Shown here piece after piece: positions 17,036 to 26,618 of a DNA stretch of 64,000 nt (the first letter of the stretch is position 1; the number at the start of each line of letters is the position of its first letter). The position numbers and the translations under genes are program-made. This DNA is from Rhodoplanes sp. (GTDB lineage Bacteria; Pseudomonadota; Alphaproteobacteria; Rhizobiales; Xanthobacteraceae). The stretch covers positions 1 to 64,000 of the forward strand of contig NZ_JACAAX010000033.1 of assembly GCF_013377085.1 (NCBI RefSeq). The letters are read 5' to 3'. The notes under the pieces are model-generated. The model was given only the letters and a program-made list of their open reading frames with translations, searched no databases and was not told the DNA's origin.

Positions 17036-18994
17036 GTGTGCGGCATCGCCGGATATTTCGGACGCCCGGGTTCGGCCGAGCCACCCACCGAATTGCTCGG
17101 TCGGATGATCGCGACGATCGCACATCGCGGTCCTGACGCGCGTGGCATCCATGTCGAGGACGGGGTCGGCCTCGCACATGCGCGGCTCAGCATTCTCGAT
17201 CTCGCCGGCGGCGCCCAGCCGATGGCCGACATCGACGACGAGGTGGTCGTCACCTTCAACGGCGAGATCTTCAACTATGTCGAGATGCGCGACGAGTTGA
17301 TCGGACGCGGCTGCCGGTTCCGCACCGCCTCCGACACCGAGACGATCCTGCAGGCCTATCGCGTGTGGGGGCCGGACTGCGTCGAAAAATTCAACGGCGA
17401 CTTCGCCTTCGCATTGTGGGACAGGCGCGCGCGTCGGCTGATGCTGGCGCGCGACCGCGTCGGCGTGCGCCCGGCCTTCTGGGCGCGGCGCGGGGGCTGC
17501 CTCTATTTCGGCTCGGAGATCAAGGCGCTGCTCGCGGCGCCCGGCTTCGCGCCGGAGATCGACCCGATCGCGCTCGACCAGGTGCTGACCGTCTGGTTCC
17601 CGCTGGCGCCGCGCACCATCTTCAAGGATATTTTCGAGCTGCCGCCCGGCCATCTGCTGGTCGCCGATGCCGATGGCGTGCGGGTGAAGCCTTACTGGCA
17701 GCTTTCCTTCCCGGACGCACAGGACCGGGCCGGCTGCGACACCCGCGATCCGCGCGACGTCGCCGACGAGCTGCGGGCTTTGCTGGAGGATGCCACCCGG
17801 ATTCGCCTGCGCGCGGACGTGCCGGTCGGCGCCTATCTGAGCGGTGGCCTCGACTCCTCGATCGTCACCGCGATGATGAAGTCGCTGGCGCCGGAGCAGT
17901 TGCGGACCTTCTCGGTCGCCTTCGAGGACGCCGAGTTCGACGAGCGGCCGTTCCAGGAGCTGATGGCGGCCGCGCTCGGCACCGAGCATCGCGTGATCAC
18001 CTGCACGGCCGACGACATCGGACGGCTGTTTCCGGAGATCGTCGCCCATGTCGAGCGGCCGCTGGTGCGCACCGGTCCGGCGCCGCTCCACGGGCTCGCC
18101 GCCTTCGTGCGGTCGCAGGGCTTGAAGGTGGTGCTGACGGGCGAGGGGGCCGACGAGGTCTTTGCCGGCTACGACCTGTTCAAGGAGGCGAAGCTGCGGC
18201 GCTTCTGCGCGGCGCAGCCGGGCTCGCCGCGCCGAAAGCTGCTGCTGCAGCGCCTCTATCCGTATCTGCCGCAACTCAAGACCCAGTCGCAGAGCTATCG
18301 CGAGGCGTTCTTTCTCGGCGACGGCGACGATCTGGGCGATCCGCTGTTCTCTCACCTGCCTCGCTTCCGCACGATGCGCGGCATCAAGACGTTCTATGGG
18401 CCTGCCCTGCGTGAGGCCCTCGGCGCCTACGATGCACTGGCCGAACTGCGCGAAAAATTGCCGGCCGACTTTTCGCGCTGGCACCCACTGTCGCAGGCCC
18501 AGTATCTCGAAACCGCGTTCCTGCTGCCCGGCTACATCCTGTCGTCGCAGGGCGACCGGGTGTCGATGGCGCACGCGGTCGAGGGTCGCTTCCCGTTCCT
18601 CGACCCGCGGGTGATCGACTTCGCCACCCGTATCCCGCCGCAGCTCAAGCTGCGTGCCTTGCGCGAAAAGCACATCCTGCGCGAGGCGACCCGCGACCTG
18701 CTGCCGGCCGCGATCGCCGACCGGCCGAAGCAGCCCTACCGCGCCCCGGACAGCCACGCCTTCCTGCGGTCCGGACGGCACGGCTATGTCGAGCAGGCGA
18801 TGTCACCCGTGGCGCTCGCCGCGGCCGGGCTGTTCGAGCCGGCGGCCGTGCAGAAGCTGTTGCGTAAATGCTCGACCAGCCGCGCCGTCGGCGCCCGCGA
18901 CAACGCCGCCTTCGTCGGCATCCTGTCGACCCAGCTTTTGCACGGGCGGTTCGTCGGCCGTGCGACCGCCGAGAGCTCATCACAAGCAGCCTGA
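17036..18994 (+). CDS. asnB: Asparagine synthase (glutamine-hydrolysing) family amidotransferase
   Basis: A 652-residue class B asparagine synthetase-type enzyme. It begins at a GTG, so the catalytic nucleophile is Cys2 in CGIAGYFGRPG; GPDARGIH, NGEIFNYVEMRDEL and the S/D-T-E-T segment complete the glutaminase domain (about 1-200). The synthetase domain has the PP-loop SGGLDSS at 269-275, VVLTGEGADEVFAGYD and a C-terminal EGRFPFLDPRVIDFA. It hydrolyses glutamine and transfers ammonia to an adenylated carboxylate. Here it heads an operon with an ACP 8 bases downstream, an AMP-forming ligase and an NAD-synthetase-like gene, so the substrate may be a carrier-bound or secondary metabolite rather than free aspartate. 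Confidence 0.85.
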   Translation: MCGIAGYFGRPGSAEPPTELLGRMIATIAHRGPDARGIHVEDGVGLAHARLSILDLAGGAQPMADIDDEVVVTFNGEIFNYVEMRDELIGRGCRFRTASDTETILQAYRVWGPDCVEKFNGDFAFALWDRRARRLMLARDRVGVRPAFWARRGGCLYFGSEIKALLAAPGFAPEIDPIALDQVLTVWFPLAPRTIFKDIFELPPGHLLVADADGVRVKPYWQLSFPDAQDRAGCDTRDPRDVADELRALLEDATRIRLRADVPVGAYLSGGLDSSIVTAMMKSLAPEQLRTFSVAFEDAEFDERPFQELMAAALGTEHRVITCTADDIGRLFPEIVAHVERPLVRTGPAPLHGLAAFVRSQGLKVVLTGEGADEVFAGYDLFKEAKLRRFCAAQPGSPRRKLLLQRLYPYLPQLKTQSQSYREAFFLGDGDDLGDPLFSHLPRFRTMRGIKTFYGPALREALGAYDALAELREKLPADFSRWHPLSQAQYLETAFLLPGYILSSQGDRVSMAHAVEGRFPFLDPRVIDFATRIPPQLKLRALREKHILREATRDLLPAAIADRPKQPYRAPDSHAFLRSGRHGYVEQAMSPVALAAAGLFEPAAVQKLLRKCSTSRAVGARDNAAFVGILSTQLLHGRFVGRATAESSSQAA

Positions 18995-19002
18995 GGACCC
19001 CC

Positions 19003-19269
19003 ATGCCCGCACTTCATCGTGACAAGATCCGCGCCTTCATCCGCGACAACTTCCTGTTTCGCGAGGACCGCGACGCCATCGCCGACAGCGACTCGCTGCT
19101 CGACGCCGGCCTGATCGACTCGACCGGGATTCTCGAGCTGGTCGCCTTCCTCGAGGCGGAGTTCGGCCTGGCGATCGCCGACGCCGACATCGTTCCGGAG
19201 AATCTCGACTCGATCGAGCGCATCGACGCCTTCGTCGCGACCAAGCTGCACACCTCGGCCGCCGCCTGA
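19003..19269 (+). CDS. Free-standing acyl carrier protein
   Basis: An 88-residue carrier protein. GLIDSTGILELVAFLEAEFG contains the phosphopantetheine attachment serine (Ser40) in the DS(T/L) context. ADIVPENLDSIERIDAFV matches helices III-IV. It is not the fatty-acid AcpP, whose DSLD motif and acidic helix II differ. It lies 8 bases after the amidotransferase and 56 bases before the AMP-forming ligase, so the ligase probably loads it. Dedicated carriers of this kind are typical of small natural-product or surface-modification pathways. Confidence 0.87.
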   Translation: MPALHRDKIRAFIRDNFLFREDRDAIADSDSLLDAGLIDSTGILELVAFLEAEFGLAIADADIVPENLDSIERIDAFVATKLHTSAAA

Positions 19270-19325
19270 GCCGCGGTCCGGCACCGTTTGGTCGCAGCAC
19301 AGTCCGTCATCGAGGAGCCGAGCCC

Positions 19326-20870
19326 ATGCGGGTCGAGGAATTTCTGGTCGCGAGCGCGCAGCGATCGCCCGGCAAGCCGGCGCTGGTCGCCGGCGCCCGG
19401 CGGCTGACCTTTCGCGATCTCGACGTCGCGTCCGATCGCCTGGCCGGTGCGTTGCAACGGCACGGCGTAAAGCGCGGCGACCGCGTCGTCGTCTTCATGG
19501 ACAACTGCGCCGAGGCCGTGATCGCGATCTTCGCGAGCCTGAAGGCCGGCGCCGTGTTCAGCCCGATCCATCCCTCGACCAAGGCCGACAAGCTCGCCTT
19601 CGTCCTCGACAACTGCCGCGCCGCCGCGCTGGTGACGCTCGGCCGTCTGGCGAAGCCGGCGGCGGCCGCGTTGGTGCAGGCCCCGAGCGTGACGACGACG
19701 ATCGTGGCCGATCCGCGCGGCGACAGCCCGGCCGAGTGGCTGCGCTTCGATGAGCTGGTCGCGGCCGAACCTGCACCGCTGCGGCCGGCCGGAATCGCGC
19801 CCGACCTCGCCATGCTGATCTACACGTCGGGGTCGACCGGGTTCCCCAAAGGCGTGATGATGACCCACGACAACGTCGTGGCGGCCGCAGCGTCGATCAC
19901 CACCTATCTGGACAGCCGCGCCGACGACGTCGTGCTCAGCGTGCTGCCGCTGTCCTTCGACTACGGGCTCTATCAGGTCCTGATGGCCGCCAAGGTCGGC
20001 GCCACCCTGGTGCTGGAAAAGTCCTTCGCGTTCCCCCAGGCGATCCTGCAGAAGATCATGGCCGAGCGCGCGACCGTGTTCCCGCTGGTGCCGACCATGG
20101 CGGCGCTGCTCTTGGAGATGAGGGATTTGCGGCCCGGCAGCCTACCGACGCTGCGGACCATCACCAACACGGCCGCGGCCCTGCCGGCCACGCATATCGC
20201 CCGGCTGCAGGCCTTGTTCCCCGGCGCGCGGCTGTTCTCGATGTACGGGCTCACCGAGTGCAAGCGCTGCACCTATCTGCCGCCCGAGCAGCTCGGCGTC
20301 CGGCCGGACTCTGTCGGCATCGCGATCCCGGGCACCGAGGCTTACGTGGTCGACGAGACGGGCGCGCGGGTGCCGCCCGGCGTGGTCGGCGAGTTGGTGA
20401 TCCGCGGGCCGCACGTGATGAAGGGCTACTGGGAGAATTCCGAAGCGACCGCGCGGGCGCTGCGGCCGGGGCCGTATCCCTGGGAGAACGTGCTCTACAC
20501 GGGCGACCTGTTCCGCGCCGATGCCGAGGGCTTCCTCTACTTCGTCGCCCGCAAGGACGACATCATCAAGTCGCGCGGCGAGAAGGTGAGCCCGAAGGAG
20601 ATCGAGACCGTGCTCCACGCCATCCCGGGCGTGCGTGAGGCCGCCGTGATCGGCGTCGACGATCCGATCCTGGGCGCCGCGATAAAAGCCTTCGTGGCGG
20701 CCGAGCCGGGCCGCCTGACGGTCCAGGACGTGATCCGCCACTGCGCCCAGCGCCTGGAGGACTTCATGGTGCCGAAATACGTCGAGTTCCGTGACGTCCT
20801 GCCCAAGTCGGACAACGGCAAGATCGACCGCCGCGCGCTCGCCGCGCCCGTGATGGAGGCCGCCGAATGA
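19326..20870 (+). CDS. AMP-forming acyl/aminoacyl ligase, probably loading the adjacent ACP
   Basis: A 514-residue ANL-superfamily adenylating enzyme. YTSGSTGFPKG at 166-176 is the P-loop, SMYGLTE the A5 motif, YTGDLFRADAEGFLYF the A7 region, KDDIIKSRGEKVSP the hinge/A8, and SDNGKIDRR at the end carries the A10 lysine (K499). It activates a carboxylate as AMP ester and transfers it to a thiol. Proximity to a free-standing ACP makes a carrier-loading role likely. Whether it takes a fatty or an amino acid cannot be told. Its stop overlaps the next start (ATGA), implying coupled translation. Confidence 0.85.
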   Translation: MRVEEFLVASAQRSPGKPALVAGARRLTFRDLDVASDRLAGALQRHGVKRGDRVVVFMDNCAEAVIAIFASLKAGAVFSPIHPSTKADKLAFVLDNCRAAALVTLGRLAKPAAAALVQAPSVTTTIVADPRGDSPAEWLRFDELVAAEPAPLRPAGIAPDLAMLIYTSGSTGFPKGVMMTHDNVVAAAASITTYLDSRADDVVLSVLPLSFDYGLYQVLMAAKVGATLVLEKSFAFPQAILQKIMAERATVFPLVPTMAALLLEMRDLRPGSLPTLRTITNTAAALPATHIARLQALFPGARLFSMYGLTECKRCTYLPPEQLGVRPDSVGIAIPGTEAYVVDETGARVPPGVVGELVIRGPHVMKGYWENSEATARALRPGPYPWENVLYTGDLFRADAEGFLYFVARKDDIIKSRGEKVSPKEIETVLHAIPGVREAAVIGVDDPILGAAIKAFVAAEPGRLTVQDVIRHCAQRLEDFMVPKYVEFRDVLPKSDNGKIDRRALAAPVMEAAE

Positions 20871-21910
20871 ACAAGCCGCTCCGCCTGCACTCCATCGATA
20901 CGATCGACGAGGCACCGGTTGCGCCGATCGCGCCGGCCGCCGTCGACTTCTCGGTGCAATCGCTGCATCTCGATCCGGCCGCCGAGACGGCCCGCATCGT
21001 CGCGGCGTTGAAAACCCAGGTGCTGCGCACGCTGCGCCGCCGCGGCGTCGTCGTCGGCCTGTCGGGCGGGATCGATTCCAGCGTCACGGCGGCGCTGTGC
21101 GCCCGCGCCTTCGGTCCGGACAGGGTGCTGGCCGTGCTGATGCCGGAACAGGATTCCGATCCCGACAGCCTGCTGCTCGGCCGCCGGATGGCGGCAGCGG
21201 TCGGGATCGAGACCGTGACCGAGGACATCGCGCCGATGCTGCAGGCCGCCGGCTGCTACGCGCGCCGCGACGCCTTCATCCGCACGGTCGTTCCGGAGTA
21301 TGGCCCGGGCTGGAGCTGCAAGGTGGTCATCGCCAATGCGCTGGAGGGCTCGCCCTACAGCCTCACCTCGCTGGTGGTGCAATCGCCGCAGGGCGTTCAG
21401 CGCAAGATGCGCCTGCCGATCGAGGCCTATCTCGGCATCATCGCGGCGACCAACATGAAGCAGCGCACCCGCAAGCAGCTCGAGTATTTCCACGCCGACC
21501 GGCTCAACTACGCGGTCGCCGGCACGCCGAACCGGCTCGAATACGACCAGGGCTTCTTCGTCAAGAACGGCGACGGCGCCGCCGACTTCAAGCCGATCGC
21601 CCATCTCTACAAGACGCAGGTCTATCAGCTCGCAGCACATCTGGGCGTGCCGGAGGACATCCGCCGGCGGCCGCCGACCACCGACACCTGGTCGCTCGCC
21701 CAGACCCAGGAGGAGTTCTACTTCTCGCTGCCGTGGGACCGCATGGACCTGTGCCTCTTCGCGCTGAATCACGGCATCGCCGCCGCTGTCGCGGCGCCCG
21801 TCGCCGGCCTCACGGTCGCGCAGATCGAGCGGGTGTGGCGCGACATCGCGTCGAAGCGCCGCGTCGCCCAATACCTGCACGCCGCACCGCTGCTGGTGGA
21901 GACGGTTTAG
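20867..21910 (+). CDS. NAD-synthetase-like ATP pyrophosphatase (ammonia-type, no glutaminase domain)
   Basis: A 347-residue NadE-family protein. The PP-loop SGGIDSS is at 66-72, and GTPNRLEYDQGFFVKNGDGA, ADFKPIAHLYKTQVYQLAAH and LGVPEDIRRRPPTTD follow the NAD synthetase pattern. There is no N-terminal nitrilase-type glutaminase, and the first 40 residues are unrelated. NadE amidates nicotinate adenine dinucleotide with ammonia and ATP. Its place as the last gene of an asnB-ACP-ligase operon with ATGA coupling suggests a specialised amidation, perhaps fed ammonia by the upstream amidotransferase. It could instead be the housekeeping enzyme; the window cannot decide. Confidence 0.75.
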   Translation: MNKPLRLHSIDTIDEAPVAPIAPAAVDFSVQSLHLDPAAETARIVAALKTQVLRTLRRRGVVVGLSGGIDSSVTAALCARAFGPDRVLAVLMPEQDSDPDSLLLGRRMAAAVGIETVTEDIAPMLQAAGCYARRDAFIRTVVPEYGPGWSCKVVIANALEGSPYSLTSLVVQSPQGVQRKMRLPIEAYLGIIAATNMKQRTRKQLEYFHADRLNYAVAGTPNRLEYDQGFFVKNGDGAADFKPIAHLYKTQVYQLAAHLGVPEDIRRRPPTTDTWSLAQTQEEFYFSLPWDRMDLCLFALNHGIAAAVAAPVAGLTVAQIERVWRDIASKRRVAQYLHAAPLLVETV

Positions 21911-21916
21911 AGGCTG

Positions 21917-22039
21917 GTCATTCCGGGGCGCGGACCTTCAGGTCCGGGAGCCCGGAATCCATAGCCCCGGTGCCGGTGGCTCACGGGAGACAGTGGTTAT
22001 GGGTTCCGGGATCGCCGCTTCGCGGCGCCCCGGAACGAC
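21917..22039. repeat. Type-A intergenic palindromic element
   Basis: GTCATTCCGGGG at 21917-21928 pairs imperfectly with CCCCGGAACGAC at 22028-22039, with inner arms and the GGTGGCTCACG centre shared with 8227-8322. It fills the 137-base space between two convergent stops, where it could work as a two-way terminator. Confidence 0.75.
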
Positions 22040-22047
22040 AGACTCGG

Positions 22048-23412
22048 TCAAAACCCCACCGCGGTCCCGTGCAGATCATACGCGTCGGCGCGCTCGATCT
22101 TGACGGTGGCGATCTCGCCGACCCGCAGCGGGCGGCGCGAGGCGACGTAGACGGCGCCGTCGATCTCGGGCGCGTCGGCCTTGCTGCGGCCCTTGGCGAC
22201 GCTCGCCCCCACCTCGTCGATGATCACCTGCTGGCGGCTGCCGACCTTGCGCTTGAGGCGGCGGGCCGAGATCGCCTGCTGGCGCTGCATGAAGCGGTGC
22301 CAGCGCTCTTCCTTGACCTCGTCCGGCACGGCGTCGCCGAGGTCGTTGGCCGGAGCGCCGCGCACCGGCTCGTACTTGAAGCAGCCGACGCGGTCGAGTG
22401 CGGCCTCGTCGAGCCAGTCTAGCAGCTCCGAGAATTCCGCTTCGGTCTCGCCCGGGAAGCCGACGATGAAGGTCGAGCGCAGCGTCATGTCGGGGCACAG
22501 CTCGCGCCAGCGGGCGATGCGTCCGAGAGTCTTCTCCTGCGCGGCCGGACGGCGCATGCGCTGAAGCACCGCGGGCGAGCCGTGCTGGAACGGGATGTCG
22601 AGATAGGGCAGCACGCGGCCCTCGGCCATCAGCGGGATCACCTCGTCGACATGCGGGTAGGGGTAGACGTAGTGCAGCCGCACCCAGACGCCCAGCTCGC
22701 CCAGCGCCGCCGACAGATCCAGGAACTTCGCCCGCACCTCGCGGTCGCGCCAGGTGCTGGCGGCGTATTTGAGATCGACGCCGTAGGCCGAGGTGTCCTG
22801 CGAGATGACCAGCAGCTCCTTGACGCCGGCCGCCACCAGCTTCTCGGCTTCTCGAAGAATATCGGCGGCGGGACGGGAGACGAGGTCGCCGCGCAGCTTC
22901 GGGATGATGCAGAAGCTGCAGCGGTTGTTGCAGCCCTCGGAAATCTTCAGGTAGGCATAGTGCCGCGGCGTCAGCTTGATGCCTTGCGGCGGCACCAGAT
23001 CGAGGAACGGCGCATGCGTCGGCGGCACGGCGCGGTGCACGGCCTCCATGACGCTCTCGTATTGCTGCGGCCCGGTGATCGCCAGCACGTTGGGGAATTT
23101 CTCGGTGATGGCCTCCGGCTCGGCGCCCATGCAGCCCGTCACCACCACCTTGCCGTTCTGGGCGAGCGCGTCGCCGATGGCGGCGAGCGACTCCTGTTTG
23201 GCGCTGTCCAAAAACCCGCAGGTGTTGACCAGCACCAGGTCGGCGCCCGAATGGGTGCGGGTCAGCTCGTAGCCCTCGGCGCGCAGCCGCGTGACGATGC
23301 GCTCGGAATCGACCAGCGCCTTGGGGCAGCCGAGCGAGACGAAGCTCACTTTTCGCGGGGCGGGCGCCGTGTCGTCGGGCACGCGGTCGGACAGGGTCGA
23401 GGGGATCTGCAT
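22048..23412 (-). CDS. rimO: Ribosomal protein S12 (Asp) methylthiotransferase
   Basis: A 454-residue radical-SAM methylthiotransferase modifying Asp89 of ribosomal protein S12. The N-terminal domain holds Cys29 ([12 protein letters not shown]), Cys65 ([15 protein letters not shown]) and Cys94 (VTGCMGAE) for one 4Fe-4S cluster. The radical-SAM triad is Cys161, Cys165 and Cys168 in [12 protein letters not shown]. The C terminus has a TRAM domain. The [13 protein letters not shown] segment supports RimO over MiaB. The start at 23412 (MQIPSTL) is chosen; the open frame runs further through a palindromic repeat. Confidence 0.94.
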   Translation of the reverse strand: MQIPSTLSDRVPDDTAPAPRKVSFVSLGCPKALVDSERIVTRLRAEGYELTRTHSGADLVLVNTCGFLDSAKQESLAAIGDALAQNGKVVVTGCMGAEPEAITEKFPNVLAITGPQQYESVMEAVHRAVPPTHAPFLDLVPPQGIKLTPRHYAYLKISEGCNNRCSFCIIPKLRGDLVSRPAADILREAEKLVAAGVKELLVISQDTSAYGVDLKYAASTWRDREVRAKFLDLSAALGELGVWVRLHYVYPYPHVDEVIPLMAEGRVLPYLDIPFQHGSPAVLQRMRRPAAQEKTLGRIARWRELCPDMTLRSTFIVGFPGETEAEFSELLDWLDEAALDRVGCFKYEPVRGAPANDLGDAVPDEVKEERWHRFMQRQQAISARRLKRKVGSRQQVIIDEVGASVAKGRSKADAPEIDGAVYVASRRPLRVGEIATVKIERADAYDLHGTAVGF

Positions 23413-23446
23413 CGAGACAGCCGTGCTGTGGCGGGAGGGCCGTGTC

Positions 23447-23488
23447 CTAGAGCATTTTCCGGCGAAGTGGAAACGGCTTCGCCGGAGA
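23447..23488. repeat. AGAGCATTTTCC-type rhizobial palindromic repeat
   Basis: The sequence begins CCTAGAGCATTTTCCGG and contains CCGGCGAAG (23459-23467) paired with CTTCGCCGG (23477-23485). This resembles a short palindrome very common between genes in Rhizobiales. It lies just upstream of rimO. Confidence 0.65.
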
Positions 23489-23552
23489 GCTTGCGCCCGC
23501 TCGAAAGCCCGCGGCGAATCGGGAAGGGCCTTCCCGGGCACTCACGCCCCTC

Positions 23553-24293
23553 TTATGCCGCCTCGGCCTCCGCCTCGGGTGCCGACTTTCCCCGCAAACG
23601 CCACGGCAGCAGCACCAGCAGGAAGCCGAGGCCGGCGAGCCCCGCCATCACGGCGACCCGGGCCGGCCAGGGGCCGAGCAGGGCGACGAAGGGCGGGATC
23701 AGGCTGGTGTCGGCCGGATTGCCCACATAGGCGTAGTTCGAGCCGAGGACGACGTTGACGGCAAAGACCAGGCCCACATAGCCCAGCGTGAAGCCGGCGG
23801 CGCGGCGGAAATCGCTCCAGTCCGGGCGGAAGCCCAGCACGGCGATGTCGTAGACGGCGTAGCCGAAAATGATGGTGTGGGCGGTCCAGAAGCACCAGAA
23901 CAGCAGCGAGGCAGGGCCCTGGGCGAGGGTCGGCTGGATGAAGGCCTGGGTGGTCAGGGCGAAGGCCCAGAAATACAGGGTGGCGCGCAGCCAGCGCTTC
24001 TGGCTGAGCAGCGCGAGCGGCGCGATCAGGCCGCCGACGTCGCAGATATGGAGCGGCAGGCCGGCGACGATGTCGATGCCGGACCAGTTCCAGGCGACGT
24101 TGTAGACGCTCCACTCGGCGAAGGCGAAGGCGCCGAGCACCAGCCGCAGGCGCTTCTCGCCGGCATCCGACAGGCGGCGCCCGAGTATGACCAGGGCGGT
24201 GATCGCCGCGAAGCAGATCAGCACCGTGACCAGGTGCAGGCTGCCATAGGGCGTGAACACGTCGAAACGACCGACCGCGGCGTCCATCGGCAT
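23553..24293 (-). CDS. TIGR02206/YwaF (TMEM164-like) membrane protein
   Basis: A 246-residue membrane protein with about seven hydrophobic segments. LPLHICDVGGLIAPLALL and FWCFWTAHTIIFGYAVYD carry the conserved Cys and His of the TIGR02206/YwaF family, the bacterial relatives of human TMEM164. TMEM164 is reported to be a cysteine-dependent acyltransferase acting on ether lipids, so a lipid-acyl role is possible here but unproven. The N terminus is cytosolic-looking (MDAAVGRFDVFTPYG) and the C-terminal tail is hydrophilic. It is transcribed toward rimO but separated by the palindromic repeat. Confidence 0.75.
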   Translation of the reverse strand: MPMDAAVGRFDVFTPYGSLHLVTVLICFAAITALVILGRRLSDAGEKRLRLVLGAFAFAEWSVYNVAWNWSGIDIVAGLPLHICDVGGLIAPLALLSQKRWLRATLYFWAFALTTQAFIQPTLAQGPASLLFWCFWTAHTIIFGYAVYDIAVLGFRPDWSDFRRAAGFTLGYVGLVFAVNVVLGSNYAYVGNPADTSLIPPFVALLGPWPARVAVMAGLAGLGFLLVLLPWRLRGKSAPEAEAEAA

Positions 24294-24540
24294 CCCCCTA
24301 AAAATACCGCTCCGGCGCGAATCGCGGCCGGCCCTTCACCACAATTTGCGCCGGCCAGGTTGCACCAATAAGGCAGTCTCCCGGCAGACCTGGGGCCGGC
24401 CGACTCGGCCGGCTGGTGGGCGCCGGCGGCGCAGGGCGTGAACCGGACCATGGCCCCGATGCACCGATCGTCGAGTGGGAATCCGGGACGGGGATCACGC
24501 CAGGAGGCGACGGCCTTCGGCCTTCCGAGGAGGACTTGGC

Positions 24541-25053
24541 ATGCAAGGACTTGGGACGAGAGGACGTCGTGTGACCGGGCTGGGCGTGCGAGGGCTCGGC
24601 GTGATCCGCTCCGCGGGGCTCGCCGGCGTGGCCGCGGTTGCGATCCTGGTGCTCGCCGCTCCGGCGCCCGCACAGGCGCAGATGGCCGGCTTCGGCGGCG
24701 GCGGCCAGGAGCAGATGATGACCCAGATGGCGCCCCTGATGGAGATGATGAAGCAGCGCATGGGCAAGCGCCGCTACGCCCAGCTCATGCAGACCTTCGG
24801 GCCCATGATGGCCAACATGATGGACTCGGGCGGAGGCGGCGGCTTCGGCGGCTTCGGCGGCGGCTTCGGCGGCGGCCCCGAAGGCTATGGCGGGGGCGGC
24901 GGCTACAGCCCGGCGGGCTTCGGCGGCATGGGCGGAATGAACTTCGGCGGCATGGATATGGGCTCGATGATGGGCATGATGGGCTCGTTCGACTGGCGCT
25001 CCATGCAGGGAATGATGGGCACGTCCCGCCGCGCCCGCCGCGCCCGGCACTGA
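24541..25053 (+). CDS. Secreted Met- and Gly-rich protein of unknown function
   Basis: A 170-residue protein with a probable signal peptide: basic residues to 24, a hydrophobic core, and an APAQAQ cleavage site near 46. Residues 59-94 are very methionine-rich (MMTQMAPLMEMMKQRMG and FGPMMANMMD). Residues 97-140 are almost pure Gly/Phe, and 130-160 again Met/Gly. The tail is basic (RRARRARH). GAGGAGGAC lies just before the ATG at 24541. Methionine clusters in periplasmic proteins often bind copper(I), but no family is recognised and function is unknown. Repetitive Gly codons may also mean rapid evolution. Confidence 0.65.
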   Translation: MQGLGTRGRRVTGLGVRGLGVIRSAGLAGVAAVAILVLAAPAPAQAQMAGFGGGGQEQMMTQMAPLMEMMKQRMGKRRYAQLMQTFGPMMANMMDSGGGGGFGGFGGGFGGGPEGYGGGGGYSPAGFGGMGGMNFGGMDMGSMMGMMGSFDWRSMQGMMGTSRRARRARH

Positions 25054-25157
25054 GGCGTCTCCTGCGGCCCGGCCTGCCGGCTTGCCGGCGGGCCGCGGAA
25101 CCGCCACATCCGGGCCTGGACGGGCGCCGGGGCGTCCGCGTGAGCAGGGCGGGCGAG

Positions 25158-26039
<882 letters not shown>

Positions 26040-26222
26040 GCGCCCGAAACGCCCGTCGGGCCGTGATGGTTAATTTAAATGCACGCAGTTCGGGAACCTT
26101 CGCTGAACCTGTTGGTTACCTAGTCCGACAACCGGGGGAAACGATCGGTGGAAAGAAACCAGGTCTTCACCGATTTCGCGCATGGTGGCGCACCCGATCG
26201 TATCGAGGGGAGATATCGACAG

Positions 26223-26618
26223 ATGAAGACAGCTTTCGTCCGCTGCGCCGTCGGGGCGCTCGCCGGGGTGTCGATCGGCGCCGCCGTCGCCTTGTCGTCG
26301 GTCGCGGTGTCGGCACCAGCCTTTGCCAAGACAGGTTATGACGGAACGTGGAGCGTCGTGGTCGTCACCGAGCAGGGCGATTGCGACCGTGCCTATCGTT
26401 ACCCGATCCGGATCAATGACGACGGCAGCCTGATGAATGCCGGCAGCACCTCGTTCGACATCTCCGGCAAGGTCGCCCGCGACGGCAAGCTCATCGTCCG
26501 CCTGAGCTATGCGGGCAAGAGCGCCACCGGCCAGGGCCGGCTGTCGGGTGCGAGCGGCGAAGGCCGCTGGACCGGCGGCGCCTGTGCCGGCTCCTGGACG
26601 GCCGAGCGCCGCGGCTAG
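26223..26618 (+). CDS. Small secreted protein, hypothetical
   Basis: A 131-residue protein with a signal peptide (MKTAFVRCAVGALAGVSIG, cleaved near SAPAFA-K at about 35). The mature part is about 95 residues, beta-rich in pattern, with YDGTWSVVVVTEQGDCDRAY and GEGRWTGGACAGSWTAERRG; two cysteines could form a disulfide. Similar small secreted proteins occur in Rhizobiales but have no assigned role. GGGAGA precedes the ATG. The upstream gap (26040-26222) is AT-rich around GGTTAATTTAAATG. Confidence 0.65.
   Translation: MKTAFVRCAVGALAGVSIGAAVALSSVAVSAPAFAKTGYDGTWSVVVVTEQGDCDRAYRYPIRINDDGSLMNAGSTSFDISGKVARDGKLIVRLSYAGKSATGQGRLSGASGEGRWTGGACAGSWTAERRG

Noticed and set aside
25081-25157. Upstream extension of the SDR frame across the Met-rich gene
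   Set aside because: The extra sequence is the shadow of the Met-rich gene; SDR homologues start near the TGATGGIG motif.
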